Below are positions 1 to 9,293 of a DNA stretch of 20,629 bases, piece after piece. The notes below the pieces were generated by a model. The model made no database searches. It was not told the DNA's origin and saw nothing but the letters and a program-made list of their open reading frames with translations. The stretch is from Zygnema cylindricum (taxonomy: Eukaryota > Streptophyta > Zygnematophyceae > Zygnematales > Zygnemataceae), in the NCBI GenBank assembly GCA_037447655.1, contig JBBHKE010001789.1, positions 1 through 20,629 of the forward strand, read 5' to 3'. Numbering within the stretch: the stretch's first letter is position 1; each line of letters opens with the position of its first letter. Position numbers and translations under genes: made by a program.

Positions 1-27
1 AAATTGAACCTTACCCACTACGTGTTT

Positions 28-1000
28 CTAGTAGTTGACTCCGCGCTTGGCACACTCAAATTTTAGACGCATCTCCTCGTTTTTCACCTCCATTTTTTCA
101 AGTTTTATTTCTCTCTCACGAATTGCTACCATACGTTATTCTCTCTCATTTTTTTTATGTTTTTGTTCCCTTTTATCTTCTTATTCTTTTCGTCGACCCT
201 CCATGTCGAAAGCTAGTCGACGCTCAATCAACTCTGTTTTCGTTTCGTTAGACCTTTGTAACGGCTCCATTTCCGCTTTGTTAGATTGATCCGTCTTAGT
301 GATAATGCCAGAGATTCTTTTCAACCAACCGATTTAAATCATCATTTCTTTGGGACGAGGCATTGTTTTTTTCATCCTCAAGAAAGGTTCGAGATTTTCG
401 ATGTATCGACATTGCTTTGGTTGGCGTGGAGATTTTATGCTCTTTAACAAACTCAACACCTCTTAAACCTTCTTTTTTGCGGTGTTAAACCACCCCCCCC
501 TCACATTTCACACTCTTTTTTGTCGTCATCAACGTCGCTTTCTTGCCTTGTGCACCATTCATCCGGAATTATAGGTTTCTTTCTTTGTGCACCATTCATC
601 CTGAATTATAGGTTGTGCATGACTTTTACCTGCAGAAAACGCGTCATATTACTCACCAATGTGTTCATTTCTTCCATCCACTCTCTATTTATTTTTCTTA
701 CTTGTTAATTCGTCCACCACAATTGGAATGCCTCGCACCCCTGTTCTAGTTTGTCTTCTTTCATCGCCGTTAATCTCACCTTCTATAATTAGTTGATTAT
801 GTTTCTTTGGACCTATTTCATGTTAGTTTAAGTTTTGCCTCCCCTGATTTGGTGTTTCATTTTGAGGTATCACTCGTTTCCGTAAACTGACTTTTGTTCT
901 CTCATAATTACTTACCATATCTCGAATCGCTCCGAATTCCCCCCGTCCACCTTTCAGCCCTGTAGTATCGAAGCGACAGTGTAGAATTGGGTATAATATG
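28..1000 (-). pseudogene. Decayed charged, coiled-coil-like coding remnant
   Basis: Reading the minus strand gives stretches that look coding but change frame several times. From about 290 down to the stop at 28-30 the peptide is dominated by Glu, Arg and Lys, with segments such as ELIERRLAFDMEGRRKE and REREIKLEKMEVKNEE, interrupted by two stops. This resembles the coiled-coil tails of plant Myb/SANT- or trihelix-like proteins and of transposon-associated Myb-like proteins, but I cannot identify the family. Further upstream on the same strand (about 300-480 and 720-960) are other hydrophilic stretches, for example KTEEEP-type and RGVRGIPIVVDELTSKKNK. No start codon, domain signature or splice pattern could be fixed. 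The plus-strand frame at 35-289 is Ser/Phe-rich and reads as the antisense shadow of this peptide. Seen: charged reading frames. Inferred: a pseudogene. Confidence 0.3.
548..614. repeat. Two-copy 37-bp tandem duplication
   Basis: The motif TTGTGCACCATTCATCC, followed by GGAATTATAGGTT, recurs 37 bases later (548 and 585) with essentially one substitution (CCGG versus CCTG). It lies inside the decayed minus-strand coding remnant. 37 is not a multiple of three, so the duplication breaks that frame. Confidence 0.85.
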
Positions 1001-2086
1001 AAATAAATGACATTTGAGGTTCTTCCTCTGTTTTGTTCTCCCTATTCATTGCATCTTTATATTTTTTTTTTCGTCGCTTAGTTTTTATTTACAAGAAGCA
1101 ATGGAATGACCTTTGTTGTCTGGTGGTAGTTGACTGGCGACAGTTGCGATTTTTTGTCATTGCTCTTCGGTGCAATGCTTCTTAGGGTTTTTTTGGAGTT
1201 TGACCGATCTAACCAACAAAACCTCTACTTCATATTTCATCTAACAATCTCGTTCCGGCTCACCTCTCGTCACATGTCTATTTGGAGGCGTATCTTTTTG
1301 TGAAATTTGACTGAAAATGGGAAGGTGGATGTCGTCCATTTTCGTGTGTCTCCCTCGCTTGTTTACAATATGCTTGTACAAGCAGTAAATCGCAAAAAAA
1401 TGGAGTGGGTGTGTTAGTGATGGATAGGGTGTGTGTGAATTATAATCATAAACTTCCTTCAAGTAAATGGTTTAACTTATAGTCTAAAAGACGATTTAAT
1501 TTTTGGTAAGATGAACTAGTTTTTGGGCAGATTCATTTTTGACTTCATAAAACTTTTTAAATATATAATGGAAAAATAACAATTATTGATCAAAATACAT
1601 GTTCCAACTATTAAAAAAAAATGCATTAAATGAATTAGGAGTTTTAACTAGAAATTTAGTTGTTAATATTTTAGGGACAAAAATAATGTTTTAGTTAAGT
1701 TTTAAGTAGAATGCATAGGATCTCAATATAATTTCATTCAGGTTAATTTTGCTGTAGGTTTACAAACTGCACTAATAAAAGAAACATTAATGCTTCTAAA
1801 GATCATACGAAGCGAATATTTGCAGGAGGAATAGTCTTTTCATGAAAAAACAAGAAATAAGCATACGTTTGGAAGTTAAAGGTACCTCAGGAACAACAAA
1901 TTAACTAAAACCCCAACGCCTGTCCATGCATGCATACTAAAAGACGTAATAAGACCTTAAAAGAAAAATGAAGGCTTTCCAAAGATATTCTAAATAATAG
2001 ATTTATAAAGGTTTAGATAGTCACGAATGATCTTTTTTCTTAATAAAGATAGTATATTTAAATACAATTATAATAAATTTATCTAA
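1001..2086. other. Unassigned AT-rich sequence
   Basis: No gene or repeat recognised. A 73-codon minus-strand frame at 1241-1462 (with TKMDDIHLPIFSQ) may belong to the remnant at 28-1000 but has no recognisable domain. From about 1480 the sequence becomes strongly AT-rich, with many stops in all frames. Confidence 0.5.
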
Positions 2087-2500
2087 TATACTGCAAGTTA
2101 TGATAATGTAGATTTTATACAATTATATCAAACTAGCCTTTATGTAGATTTAGATTTTCTAAAAATTTTACATTCAAAATCTGGACATAAATCAAATATA
2201 ACTTTACAGCGACTTATTAATAGTATAGAAGATTCACTTTATAAATTTAAAAAAATTATAGCGTAATTTACAAAAACTAACAGTTATATTTATAATGAAA
2301 TTAATGAGCATAAATTGAAAATTATAAAAAATTTAAATCTTTATAAATACGAAGCTTTTTAGCCTGTCAGTACAGGTCAGACTGCAGCACAATTAACATT
2401 AAAATTTAAACATTCATCAAAAGTTGCAGATTTAAAATTAAATTGTCAAGAAAAAAAGACAACCAAGAAAAGGGTGAAAGTAAAAAAACCTTGGGAGTGA
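2087..2500 (+). pseudogene. AT-rich decayed reading frame of unknown origin
   Basis: One frame runs 137 codons from just after a TAA at 2084 to a TGA at 2498-2500, broken only by TAA at 2264 and TAG at 2360. In sequence this AT-rich, uninterrupted stretches of 59, 31 and 45 codons are longer than expected by chance. The peptide is Lys-, Asn-, Ile- and Leu-rich: LQRLINSIEDSLYKFKKI early, EINEHKLKIIKNLNLYKY in the middle, and STGQTAAQLTLKFKHSSK near the end, followed by a basic tail. I recognise no family. Composition differs from the retroelements to the right, so it may come from a different source such as an inserted viral or organellar fragment; that is speculation. No start codon is obvious, and both internal stops would need only one base change from a Gln codon. 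Confidence 0.35.
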
Positions 2501-2816
2501 GCGGCGACTAGCAACGAAAGGAGGTTGTCAAGAAAAACAGGATAAAAGAAGCCTTTGATTGGAAAAGTTTTACTTGGTTTATCAAAATTTTGGAACGCTG
2601 AAAGTGAAAGGAAGAGATTGAGTCGTGCCAGGTGTCCACTTGTCCTTTGCTGTTTTTGGTTTTTTTTTTGGGCATGTTCTAAGTTCCTCCGGGGTTATTT
2701 TCGGTCTGTACAAACGCTTGCGTGGCAGTACAGTTTGATTTGGAAGGCTTCGTACATATCATGTCCGCAAAGCGTTTACTTTTCGTACGGACAATGGCTC
2801 ATATCACGACACGCTA
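2501..2816. other. Unassigned sequence
   Basis: No gene recognised. A 111-codon frame starting at 2555 has a hydrophobic, Trp/Phe-rich composition produced by T-runs and is not convincing. From about 2700 the sequence takes on the CGTAC-rich character shared with the DNA-element regions further right. Confidence 0.4.
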
Positions 2817-3339
2817 CACCGCCAATCGCTATTAGCGTAGTGTACGTTAATTCCGTCCCGCTTTTTTATTTTTATTCTCCATTAGTGTAGTTCATTCTAT
2901 TTTTTTCTTTATTCTATTTAGGGTTAATTTCAGTACGCTGCCTCTTAAACAGAGTGGTGTACGGTCAGTGTCAGGCCGTACATAATGTACCTTTTTAAGT
3001 TAAAAAGTACAATAAATTAATAACCGCGAACGCATGAGAATGTGCGTTCTAAAAAGGAAAAAAAACCAGGTCGTAAAAAATCCCGCTCGCACATATTCTT
3101 CCGACAACCGCGTTTCGACCGTGTGAATGTACGATTTGTGTACAATTTGTCAGATTTTGTACGGAGACCTATATTAGTGTAAGCATGTTTGCGACCGACA
3201 TTTCTTTTTTCAAAGATCCAAATTACCATAGCCAAACAATTAGAATGTATGATTTTTTCCATAATTTTCAAATTTTTAAATAGCGTACACCACTGTAATT
3301 ATTTTTATACGCTAAAAAACTTACACGCTAATAACGATT
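2817..3339. mobile_element. Short terminal-inverted-repeat element, copy 1 (non-autonomous)
   Basis: The left end reads CACCGCCAATCGCTATTAG (2817) and the right end, on the opposite strand, AATCGTTATTAGCGT (ending at 3339). The element has no transposase frame. A second, better preserved copy lies at 19827-20482 and a lone left end at 18718. Copies 1 and 2 also match internally, for example at about 2987-3130 versus 20022-20172. Both contain a 24-nt hairpin bounded by GTAC (2987-3010 and 20022-20045). TA precedes the left end of all three copies, which would fit a Tc1/mariner-type target, but I cannot confirm a duplication on the right. The outermost 7 bases of the right terminus are missing here, where the sequence runs directly into inverted copia gag. 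Confidence 0.6.
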
Positions 3340-3873
3340 GACAGTTATGCTCCAATTATTTTTATCAATTAAAGTCAATCGATCTAGTGCACTCTTATAA
3401 TATTTTGGTAGACTTCTCATTAACAAGATACCTTGTTGAGCATCTGTAAATTTTCCTCCTGCTAAATCATTTTCTGCAAATAATACTTGTAAGTCAATAT
3501 AGTGTTTTTCCATACCCCCTCCTACATACTTGTGTTCAACTATTTTGGTAACACTGCTAAGCCAATGATATACAGACGTCTTTGCATACATACTCTCTAA
3601 GCACTTCCATAATTCAACTGCCTTTTTAACACTTAGGTATGACATTACTAAATCCAGAGTCAAGGAGTTCTTAATAACCCTTAAACACTCATGATTTTTA
3701 CTTTTCCATCCATTTGACGTTTCGGCCAAGGTACCGTCCACGACATCCATTAGTTCCATCATCTCGAAGTAGCTCTCGAGTGCACACTTCCAGTAGTGAT
3801 ATTTTGATCCATCATATATAGGTAGCCATGGGTGTGGGCCCATAACCTGTTTTCCATAGCCTATTTCAGCCAT
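3328..3873 (-). pseudogene. gag: Ty1/copia gag, N-terminal part, inverted relative to pol
   Basis: A 181-codon minus-strand frame starts with MAEIGYGKQVMG at 3873. It has the plant copia Gag (UBN2/DUF4219-type) layout: PIYDGSKYHYWKCALESYF near residues 18-36, a helix-rich middle with ELWKCLESMYAKTS, and LMRSLPKYYKSALDRL near residues 152-167. Gag packages the element RNA into virus-like particles. The last codons (Asn-Arg-Tyr-stop) lie inside the terminal inverted repeat of the neighbouring short element, so true Gag homology ends at about 3340. The rest of Gag, from ECTKLTELRLKEG onward, is on the plus strand starting near 4258. An inversion of the 5' part of this element explains this; two copies inserted head to head is the alternative. 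Confidence 0.75.
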
Positions 3874-4257
3874 GGATTACTCACTGAAACACCCGCAGAC
3901 TACCTCAAAAAACGCTGTGTTTCAGACAACACAGATTACTCCACAAAAAACAAAATCACCTCAAACTGTACCAATGTGCAGTATACCATATACACTTAAA
4001 ACTCCTAAAGTTACAGCCAAATCCACCAAGGCATATAGAAGATATAAGCTCCAGAGTTTCTCAAAAATAGCTAACAGCTTCACAAACTAACCACTTAGAT
4101 TTGTTCACAAAATCTTACACAAATACTCGAATACAATGAAACTTCACACGCATATAGATTCTATATCATAGAATAACTCCGCAAAGTTTCACATGAAAGC
4201 ACCAAACAGAGTGATCACACACACACACACGAAACTGACTTTTAAAAACAACACTAT
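3874..4257 (-). other. Probable copia 5' leader, inverted, without gene
   Basis: This lies directly upstream of the inverted gag start and so should be the 5' untranslated leader of that copy. I found no tRNA-complementary primer binding site and no match to the 3' LTR, so the 5' LTR seems absent. A (CA)n run of about 15 bases sits at 4216-4230 near the apparent inversion breakpoint. The 72-codon plus-strand frame at 3872-4090 is antisense noise. Confidence 0.4.
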
Positions 4258-5577
4258 ATGTCTGAATGCACTAAGTTAACCGAGTTGCGGTTAAAGGAGG
4301 GGCAGACCGCTGGACCCTCGAGAGGAAAGAAAAAAGCCCTTGTGACACAGGTACATGAGGCGGAATCCGAGGACGAGGACGATGACCTCATATTGGATGA
4401 GGAGTTGGAAGCGAAAAACGAGGTCAAAATTCCACGAAAGCAGAAATGTGCTTTCGGTGGATTGAAAGGTGAAACAGGCCGGATTTTAGATTTAGGTTTA
4501 TCCATGCACATGTGTAAAGATAAACACCTGTTCACTAAGATAAGAAAGATTCTTACCGTAGAGATACAGTACAGGGAGGGGAAAATAGTCACTACTACTC
4601 TTGTAGGATCAGTAGATCTAAAAGTGTTAGTAGAAGAAAAGACATCTATAGTTACATTCTTCGATGTATTATTTATTCCGGAGCTGAAAAAAAACATCAT
4701 CTCTACGTCAATATTATATAATAAGGGTTTTGATACTAGCACTAGGAAAGGAGTCTTTACTGCTAGTTTTGAGGAGGAAGTTTATTTCTCTGCTGAAAAA
4801 GGTAGCCAAGGGATGTTTAGGCTGATTTTAAGCGATAAAAAGAAGAAACTTTATTATGCAAGTGTTCATGATATAATGTTGTGGCATAAGAGGCTTGGGC
4901 ATGTGAATCTAAATAAGCTAAGAGAGATAAAAAAGATGGGAGTAGTGGAAGGGATTTAGTTCGGTGAAAGTGAGAATCTAAGTGATTGTAGTGGATGTGC
5001 TCAAGGTAAAGCACACACGTTACCCTTCCCAAAAACTGCCACATATAAGGGAGAAAAGATTCTAGATTTAGTACACACAGATATTTGGGGGCCGGCCAGA
5101 GTGCCATCACCCGGGGGTAATAGATTTATGATGACTATCACCGATGATTGGTCTCGGTATTCCAAGGTGTATTTTTTGAAATATAAGTCAGAGGTTCAAG
5201 AATGTTTTAAACAATATAAAACATGGAGTGAAAAACTCCATGAAACATCTATCAAGAGAGTAAGGAGTGGCAATGGTGGAGAGTATACCTCTAACCAGTT
5301 TGAGGATTTTCTGAGAGAAGATGGAGTGCGACACCAAAAGACAGTTCCTGAAAATCCTGAGTAGAATGGTGTAGTTGAAAGATTAAATAGAACGTTGAGT
5401 GATAGTGCTAGGAGTATGCTGTCAGATAAGAAGATACGAAAGAAGTTTTGGGCCAAAGCAATGTACTGTGCAAATTATCTCAAGAATAGAGTTCTTATTT
5501 CAGCAGTAAAAGGCCAAACACCATATGAGAGATGGACATGCCGAAAACCAGATGTTTCACACAAAGGTTTTCGATAG
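4258..5577 (+). pseudogene. pol: Copia gag C-terminus, protease and integrase
   Basis: One frame (4258-5577) with stops at 4957 and 5362. It begins with the Gag C-terminal region (ECTKLTELRLKEG, then an acidic stretch ESEDEDDDLILDEELEAKN) and a degenerate CCHC knuckle (RKQKCAFGGLKGE). The protease motif normally reading D-S/T-G-A appears as LDLGLSMHM, so the active-site triplet is lost. The GAG-pre-integrase motif WHKRLGHVN is at about 4882. The integrase core has HTDIWGP (first Asp), RSGNGGEY where the second catalytic Asp is expected (replaced by Gly), and NGVVERLN (Glu). Integrase would insert the cDNA into the host genome. The ATG at 4258 is only the first Met after the inversion breakpoint, not a native start. 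The frame is lost at about 5577, just before the usual linker motif. Confidence 0.85.
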
Positions 5578-6192
5578 TCAAGTGTTCAGTTTAGACATAG
5601 ATCAGTCAAACTGGAAGTTAGACCCAAAAGGAAAACCATGATATCTACTAGGATATCATGAAGATGTAAAAGGAAACCATGATATCTACTAGGATATCAT
5701 GAAGATGTAAAAGGATACAGAGTCTATGATCTCAAAAGAGAGGATATTATCCTAGTGAAGCATCTAGTGGTTATGGATGAAGGAAAATCTATAGATATGT
5801 TTAAGCATACAAAGACAGTCAAAATCAGATTTGAGTCAGAAAATTCTGATGACTTTGAGCTTCCTAATTACCCAGGATTTCAAGAAGATGATGATCTTGC
5901 AGGTACGGATCAGATCGAGAAGGACCCAAATGTAGAACCTCTAGTATTAACTGCAACCGAAGCGGAAGACGTGGTGGAAATCGACCCGGAATCAAGGGAC
6001 AGGGGAGAAGTAGAAACTGTTCAGAAAAACCCAAGAGAACCATCTATTCTGGTAACCGAGTTTGAGGGAGGAAGAAGAAGCAGCAAAAGGCTGCAAGAGA
6101 GACAAGTTAACAATAAGGTAACCAAATTGTCTCACCCCTATGAACCTCAAACTTATAATGAGGCAATGACTTGTCCTGAAAGAAACCAGTAG
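5578..6192 (+). pseudogene. pol: Copia pol linker between integrase and RT
   Basis: After a frameshift near 5580 the conserved post-integrase motif reads KLDPKGKP-stop-YLLGYHEDVKG (about 5612-5670). A 41-bp tandem duplication then moves the frame again, and coding resumes as YRVYDLKREDIILVKHLVV (from 5716). The remainder is the acidic, poorly conserved linker typical of copia polyproteins, with Glu/Asp-rich stretches and a basic segment GGRRSSKRLQERQ (about 6067-6105). It ends with the NEAM motif that normally precedes RT, a TAG at 6190 and a frame change into the RT frame. Confidence 0.65.
5635..5715. repeat. Two-copy 41-bp tandem duplication inside copia pol
   Basis: Units begin at 5635 and 5676 with ACCATGATATCTACTAGG and are essentially identical over about 40 bases. 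Each unit contains an inverted repeat CATGATATC-6 nt-GATATCATG, which may have promoted slippage. The near-perfect identity points to a recent event compared with the rest of the element. Confidence 0.9.
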
Positions 6193-6214
6193 AAAGACAG
6201 CCATTAATGAGGAG

Positions 6215-7726
6215 ATGGCCTCAATTATGGCGGCTGATACATGGGAATTGGTGGATTGTCCTCCTGACAGGAAGCCAATTGGGTGTAAGTGGGTATTTAA
6301 GCTGAAACTCAACCTAGATAACACCATTGAGAGCTATAATGCCCGGTTAGTGGCCGAGGGATTTACCCACAAAGAGGGAAATGACTACGAGGAGACTTTT
6401 GCTCCGGTCGTCAGGTTTATTTCGGTTCGGAAACTTCTCACTATGGCGGCAGCAGAAGACATGGAAGTGCATCAGATGGACATCAAGATAGCCTTCCTAC
6501 ATGGAGAGTTGGAAGAGGAAATTTTTATGCGATAGCCCGAAGGATTTGTGGAGCAAGTGGAGGAAAGCAAGGTATGCCGATTGATCAAATCTATGTACAT
6601 GCTCAAACAGGCGCCTCGGCAATGGAATTAGAAGCTCGATGAGTTTCTTACAAGTTTGGGATATATTCGGATCAGCTCAGATCACTCAATTTATTTGTTT
6701 GAAGATGAGGAAGGAATTATTTTTATTGCAATGTATGTTGATCATTTGCTTGTTTTAAGTAAATCTATGGATAAAATAAATAAGTTGAAGAATAATCTAA
6801 AAGGAAGATTTGAGATGAAGGATATGGGAGAAGCAAGGTATATTTTGGGAATTCAGGTTGAGAGAGACAAAGATAGAAAGATAATAAGATTAACTCAAAA
6901 ATAGGCCATTGGAAACATGTTAGAAAAATTCCAAATGAACAAGGGTAATAGTTGTACCACTCCTATGGAATTAAAGAAGGGAAGTGAGGGGAGTGAGAAA
7001 GAAAGAGTTATAATCTTAGATGATGTGGTAGGCTTGGAAGAGAAAAGATTTATGGAGACCATCCCTTATAGACAAGTAGTGGGCAGCCTAATATATTTCA
7101 TGAATTGTACCCGTCCGGACATAGCCGCAGCTGTAGGAGTTCTAAGTATGAGTCTGAATGCTCCCACTAAGAAAGATTGGGAGGCAGCTAAGAGAGTCCT
7201 TAGATATCTCATAGGGACTAGGGATCTATAGTTGCATTTGGGTGGGAACAATATTGACATCACCACTTGTGATGCCAGCTATGGGGATGCTCATATGAGG
7301 AGATGCACATCTGGATATGTATTATATGTGGGTGATAGGGCTTGCTGCTGGAGCAGCAAGCAGCAAAAGGTCATTGCTCAGTCCACCATGGAAGTTGAGT
7401 ACATGGCTTCTTCCTCTGCTATAAAATAATTAATGTGGGTCAAATCTTTGCTTGGTGAGCTTGGTCATCTTAAGAGTGGTGTCCAAAAAGTGTTTTGTGA
7501 TAATCAGGCTGCCATTGCCATTTGTGCCAATCCTAAACATCACTTTAAAGCCAAACACATGGACATTAGACTTAGCTTTGTTAGAGAGAAAGTAGAAAAC
7601 AAGATAATCAGTTTGGAGTATAAACCAGATAGTTAAATGGTAGCACATATGATGACCAAACCTGTTCCTTCCCCTAAATTAATTTTTTGCCAAGAGAATT
7701 GTGGTCTTAAAATAGAGAGTGACTAG
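6215..7726 (+). pseudogene. pol: Copia reverse transcriptase and RNase H
   Basis: A single frame carries the whole RT and RNase H region with stops at 6533, 6629, 6902, 7229, 7427 and 7634, ending at TAG 7724-7726. RT motifs in order: IGCKWVFKLKLN, YNARLVAEGF, ETFAPVVR, HQMDIKIAFLHGELEEEI with the catalytic Asp kept, SMYMLKQAPRQW, and YVDHLLVL at about 6734, where the YVDD box has His in place of the second Asp. RNase H follows: TCDASYGD, QSTMEVEYMA, VFCDNQAAI and KHMDIRLSFVREKV keep the acidic residues. The C-terminal MMTKP motif is at about 7653. RT copies the genomic RNA into cDNA and RNase H removes the RNA strand. The His in the active-site box plus the stops mean this copy is dead. Confidence 0.88.
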
Positions 7727-7728
7727 AA

Positions 7729-7739
7729 AATAAGGGGAG
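7729..7739 (+). other. Copia polypurine tract
   Basis: AATAAGGGGAG lies directly before the TG that starts the 3' LTR, 2 bases after the pol stop. This is the usual plus-strand primer position in LTR retrotransposons. Confidence 0.65.
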
Positions 7740-8768
7740 TGTAGAAATTAAAGGTTATTTTAGTATTTTCTAGGTTTTGTAAAATGCAGAAAAGACTTAG
7801 AGGCAGTCTGCCTCTAACTCCTCTCTCCGGCTCCCACACTTGTCGTATTCACTGAAAAGTGGAGAGGGAGATAGAGCCATGGGCGCCTATGCTATCCCGA
7901 CGGGGACAGATATATTAGGTTAGTAGATTTTACCAAAATAAACTTGGCGGGCCTAAGATTTGAACCAGAAACTTGTCGTCCGCCAAAGAAGCCGGTAGCC
8001 TGTAGCCTTAGCTAACTAGTCTAAACCACAGATATATGATATAGGGTTTGACAGTTATTTAAATGTTAACACGTCGGCTATCTTCATTCAGCGCGATATT
8101 TAGACATAGATACAGTTTGTAATGTACAGTGTACGGCACATCCGAAATGGATACCGCGCATTTTGTTTTAAAGGCGAAACAAATATTGCGCAAGTATTTA
8201 AGACGGCCACGATTGTAATCCGGCTTAATCGGACGGCCACGAAGCATGTCGAGATCGCGCAATAGGTTTTTGGGGGTTTGCGGTCGACGTCATATCAATC
8301 GTCACGTGGCACAATCACATTGGATTACGGCATCTCCGGGGATTCCAGGAACGAATCCAAAAATGACATGTGTCGACTTTTTGGCCATGTCGTACAATGG
8401 TCGTACATAAAGTACAACGACACATGTACCTTTATGTACGATACACTATTATGATTGATGCCGTACTTCAGTAGATAGAGTTTTAGAGAGAGATAAGACT
8501 TAGAAAAATTTGATAGATTGGACCCTCTCTCTTAGAGAGCTTCTGTACAAAAGGTCAACTTTGACTCTTCATAACTTACTGCTCATGGGAGCAAATTCAG
8601 AGATTCTTTTTGCTATAGACTCAGGGGAGTATTTCTTTTACATGGGTAAAGGTGGTCAGAGTTTTTGTCTGCCAAGGTGGCAATTATTATTGCTGAAACA
8701 CAAAGGGGTCTGGGTTATTTTAGAGGCTTTGTGTGAGCTGCATACTCAGAGGTCCTATGGAGGTCTTA
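7740..8768 (+). repeat. Copia 3' LTR (LTR copy 1)
   Basis: It begins TGTAGAAATTAAAGG immediately after the polypurine tract and ends near GGAGGTCTTA at 8768, next to gypsy RT sequence. It matches 13148-14324 along most of its length, though strongly diverged and with indels; shared blocks include AGTATTTTCTAGGT, GTCTGCCTCTAACTCC, GGATACCGCGCAT, CCGTACTTCAGTAGATAGAG and GCCAAGGTGGC. A 10-bp-arm palindrome (7797-7817, TTAGAGGCAG-T-CTGCCTCTAA) lies near the start. The TATA-like site of the other copy is degraded here to GTACAAAA (about 8545). It contains a tRNA-like sequence on the minus strand. The 103-codon frame at 8510-8821 overlaps the LTR end and is not a gene. Confidence 0.72.
7945..8015 (-). 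other. tRNA-like sequence inside LTR copy 1
   Basis: On the minus strand, TTAGCTAAGG (box A-like) is followed about 40 nt later by GGTTCAAATCT (box B-like) and then GGCCCGCCA at the position of an acceptor 3' strand. No matching 5' acceptor strand is present and the T-stem is poorly paired here, so it is not a working tRNA gene. The equivalent place in LTR copy 2 has a perfect T-arm, which makes chance resemblance less likely. Confidence 0.4.
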
Positions 8769-8772
8769 GAGT

Positions 8773-9292
8773 TGAAGATACAACATCGACATCCAATGCC
8801 ATTGGCAAAAGAAATATTTGATCATGTAGGAGGCACTAAATATTTCAGTATTCTGGATTTACGACAAGGCTTTAACTAGATTGAAATAGAGGAGAAGGAT
8901 AGGCATAAAACCGCCTTTTGGGGTAGTGATGGTCGTTGGGAGTGGTCTGTCATGCCTTTTAGACTTAAGAACGACCCCGCAGTTTTTCAAAAAGTAATGG
9001 ATTCAGTTTTAGGTGGTTGCAAGTTTGCACGATGTTATATTAATGATTTGATTATCGCCTCTGCCACAATTGAAGATCACGCAGCTCATATCGAATGGGT
9101 CCTAACTGAACTGAAAAAGGTCGGGTTAAAATGTCATCCAACTCAATGTACTTTCGGTCCGTGGGTGTGCCTTACCTTGGACATTTCATTTCCTCCGAGG
9201 GAATCACACCACTTGAAGCAAAAACCGAGGCTATCAGCAAACTGCCAACCCCCGTTGATCTCACGAGTCTTCGAGCCTTCCTAGGATTAGCA
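8773..9292 (+). pseudogene. pol: Displaced duplicate of part of gypsy RT
   Basis: This block matches 11022-11543 at about 93% by eye (two single-base indels in the middle, one at the left edge) and encodes the RT palm: AKEIFDHVGG, ILDLRQGFN, MPFRLKNDPAVFQ and CYINDLI (YIDD box with Asn in place of the first Asp). A TAG at 8877 stands where the other copy has CAG, and a one-base deletion at about 9155-9158 shifts the frame. It ends abruptly at the codon run for AFLGLA (9292) and the next base starts methyltransferase coding sequence, a junction that breaks both domains' normal context. Its left end abuts the copia LTR. Either a recombinant made during reverse transcription or a remnant of a second gypsy copy could explain it. 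Confidence 0.9.
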
Positions 9293-9293
9293 A

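Larger units (their letters stand above)
3340..8768 (+). mobile_element. Rearranged Ty1/copia LTR retrotransposon
   Basis: Copia order (protease, integrase, RT, RNase H) is clear on the plus strand from 4258 to 7726, followed by a polypurine tract and a 3' LTR. The 5' end is rearranged: gag N-terminus and leader are inverted (3340-4257) and no 5' LTR was found. The pol region carries about eight in-frame stops but few frameshifts. RT and RNase H remain in one frame across about 1.5 kb, so decay has been mainly by point mutation. The right end joins gypsy RT sequence directly (from 8773), showing that the copia element landed inside a gypsy element. A second LTR of the same family lies at 13148-14324. 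Confidence 0.75.

Noticed and set aside
35-289. Plus-strand 84-codon frame rich in Ser and Phe
   Set aside because: It is antisense to a charged Glu/Lys/Arg coding-like stretch, which is the usual origin of Ser/Phe-rich shadow frames.
7945-8015. tRNA-like sequence read as a primer binding site
   Set aside because: It lies about 205 bases inside the LTR rather than just after an LTR end, and the equivalent site in the other LTR lacks the TGG start.
8510-8821. 103-codon plus-strand frame across the copia LTR end
   Set aside because: It spans the junction of LTR and gypsy RT, in the wrong frame for RT.
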